From: DATDGX01 sp036521875 | Lineage (GTDB): Bacteria; Desulfobacterota; Binatia; Binatales; Binataceae | Assembly: GCA_036521875.1 (NCBI GenBank) | Contig: DATDGX010000247.1 | Coordinates: 1-32,931 of the forward strand | Length of the DNA: 32,931 nucleotides | Direction of reading: 5' to 3' | Part shown: positions 32,689 through 32,931 of the stretch, one piece after another | How the letters are laid out: every line of letters starts with the position of its first letter | Position numbering within the stretch: the first letter of the stretch is position 1 | Translations under genes and position numbers: made by a program | Notes under the pieces: generated by a model | What the model saw: the letters and a program-made list of their open reading frames with translations, nothing else | Database searches by the model: none | What the model was told of the DNA's origin: nothing

Positions 32689-32773
32689 GCCCGCCCCATG
32701 ATATCCTTGTGAGCACTTAGGCCAACTCATCGGGCGAAGCCGGGGGTGGCCGAAGGGTCGCCGAAGGATTGCC

Positions 32774-32931
32774 ATGGCGCGCTTACCCGTCGATCTGCCG
32801 CGGATGCAGAGTCAGCCCCGTACCCAGGCGCCAATGACGCGCAGCCCCGATTTGGCGCCGCTCAACGGCGAGACGGCACCGTCAAAGCCCCGAAAACCGC
32901 ACTTGATGCGGCAATACGAGCTGATCGATCG
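32774..32931 (+). CDS. RelA/SpoT (p)ppGpp synthetase/hydrolase, N-terminal fragment (runs off the window)
   Basis: ATG at 32774 with AAGGA at 32764-32768; 52 codons to the window end without a stop. After about 44 residues of poorly conserved, Pro-rich N-terminus the sequence reads MRQYELIDR, matching the 'L-RQYELV-RV' opening of bifunctional Rel/SpoT proteins just before the HD hydrolase domain. The assignment rests on this short motif and on the upstream omega-like tail, since rpoZ-spoT adjacency is known in several proteobacterial groups. The enzyme would make or degrade (p)ppGpp in the cytoplasm. The unusually long, Pro-rich N-terminal extension may be overcalled if a downstream start is used. 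Confidence 0.6.
   Translation, partial: MARLPVDLPRMQSQPRTQAPMTRSPDLAPLNGETAPSKPRKPHLMRQYELID

Overview
This window is a GC-rich bacterial chromosome segment. Most genes have a clean Shine-Dalgarno site, and long shadow ORFs accompany the high-GC genes. Several traits together suggest a soil or groundwater member of the Desulfobacterota/Binatota-like lineages: recC-recB-recD, a C-terminal fragment resembling RNA polymerase omega ahead of a RelA/SpoT start, an F420-type LLM oxidoreductase, a 'DSHVIEP' amidohydrolase, a phytanoyl-CoA dioxygenase and an AMP-forming acyl-CoA synthetase. This placement is inferred from gene content, not from a marker-gene tree.

Layout. (1) 1-7269 is a host-like small-molecule catabolism region. 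It holds the start of a divergent lipoprotein, an acyl-CoA synthetase, a PEMT/ICMT-type methyltransferase and an amidase, then a TetR regulator divergent from an amidohydrolase, an LLM flavin/F420 oxidoreductase and a VOC protein. (2) About 7290-15520 is an accessory block, visibly less GC-rich and poor in shadow ORFs. Its left half has a TetR gene with a perfect 18-bp palindrome upstream and an overlapping DJ-1/PfpI gene, followed by a Crp/Fnr regulator, a small beta-rich protein and an ABM-like protein. Its right half (minus strand) is a three-gene operon: a small protein with a restriction-endonuclease-like motif, a small middle protein, and an SMC/Rad50-like ABC ATPase with a CPTC zinc hook. 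This matches the architecture of ABC-three-component (ABC-3C) conflict systems. (3) 15574-25075 is the recC-recB-recD operon (minus strand), encoding the RecBCD helicase-nuclease. RecB carries an unusual internal 9-residue repeat expansion. (4) 25145-30201 holds a PhyH dioxygenase, an NTF2-like exported protein, a membrane protein with pentapeptide-like repeats, a PaaI-type thioesterase and a Pro/Ala-rich exported protein. (5) 30213-32931 holds a YHS+HMBD copper-type P1B-ATPase that stops abruptly in transmembrane helix 7. It is followed directly by an acidic C-terminal tail (probably rpoZ) in another frame, and then by the first 52 codons of a RelA/SpoT protein.

The most interesting structure is how the ABC-3C operon sits in the genome. 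A 151-bp segment spanning the last codons of recD and its downstream flank (15523-15673) recurs as a diverged direct repeat at 11137-11286, on the far side of the operon. The second copy still encodes the recD C-terminus with mostly silent differences. A 23-nt exact match to the same repeat also sits at the end of the VOC gene (7252-7274), at the left edge of the accessory block. The 3' end of recD therefore looks like an insertion site for defence cargo, with the ABC-3C genes co-oriented behind recBCD. No integrase or transposase is visible.
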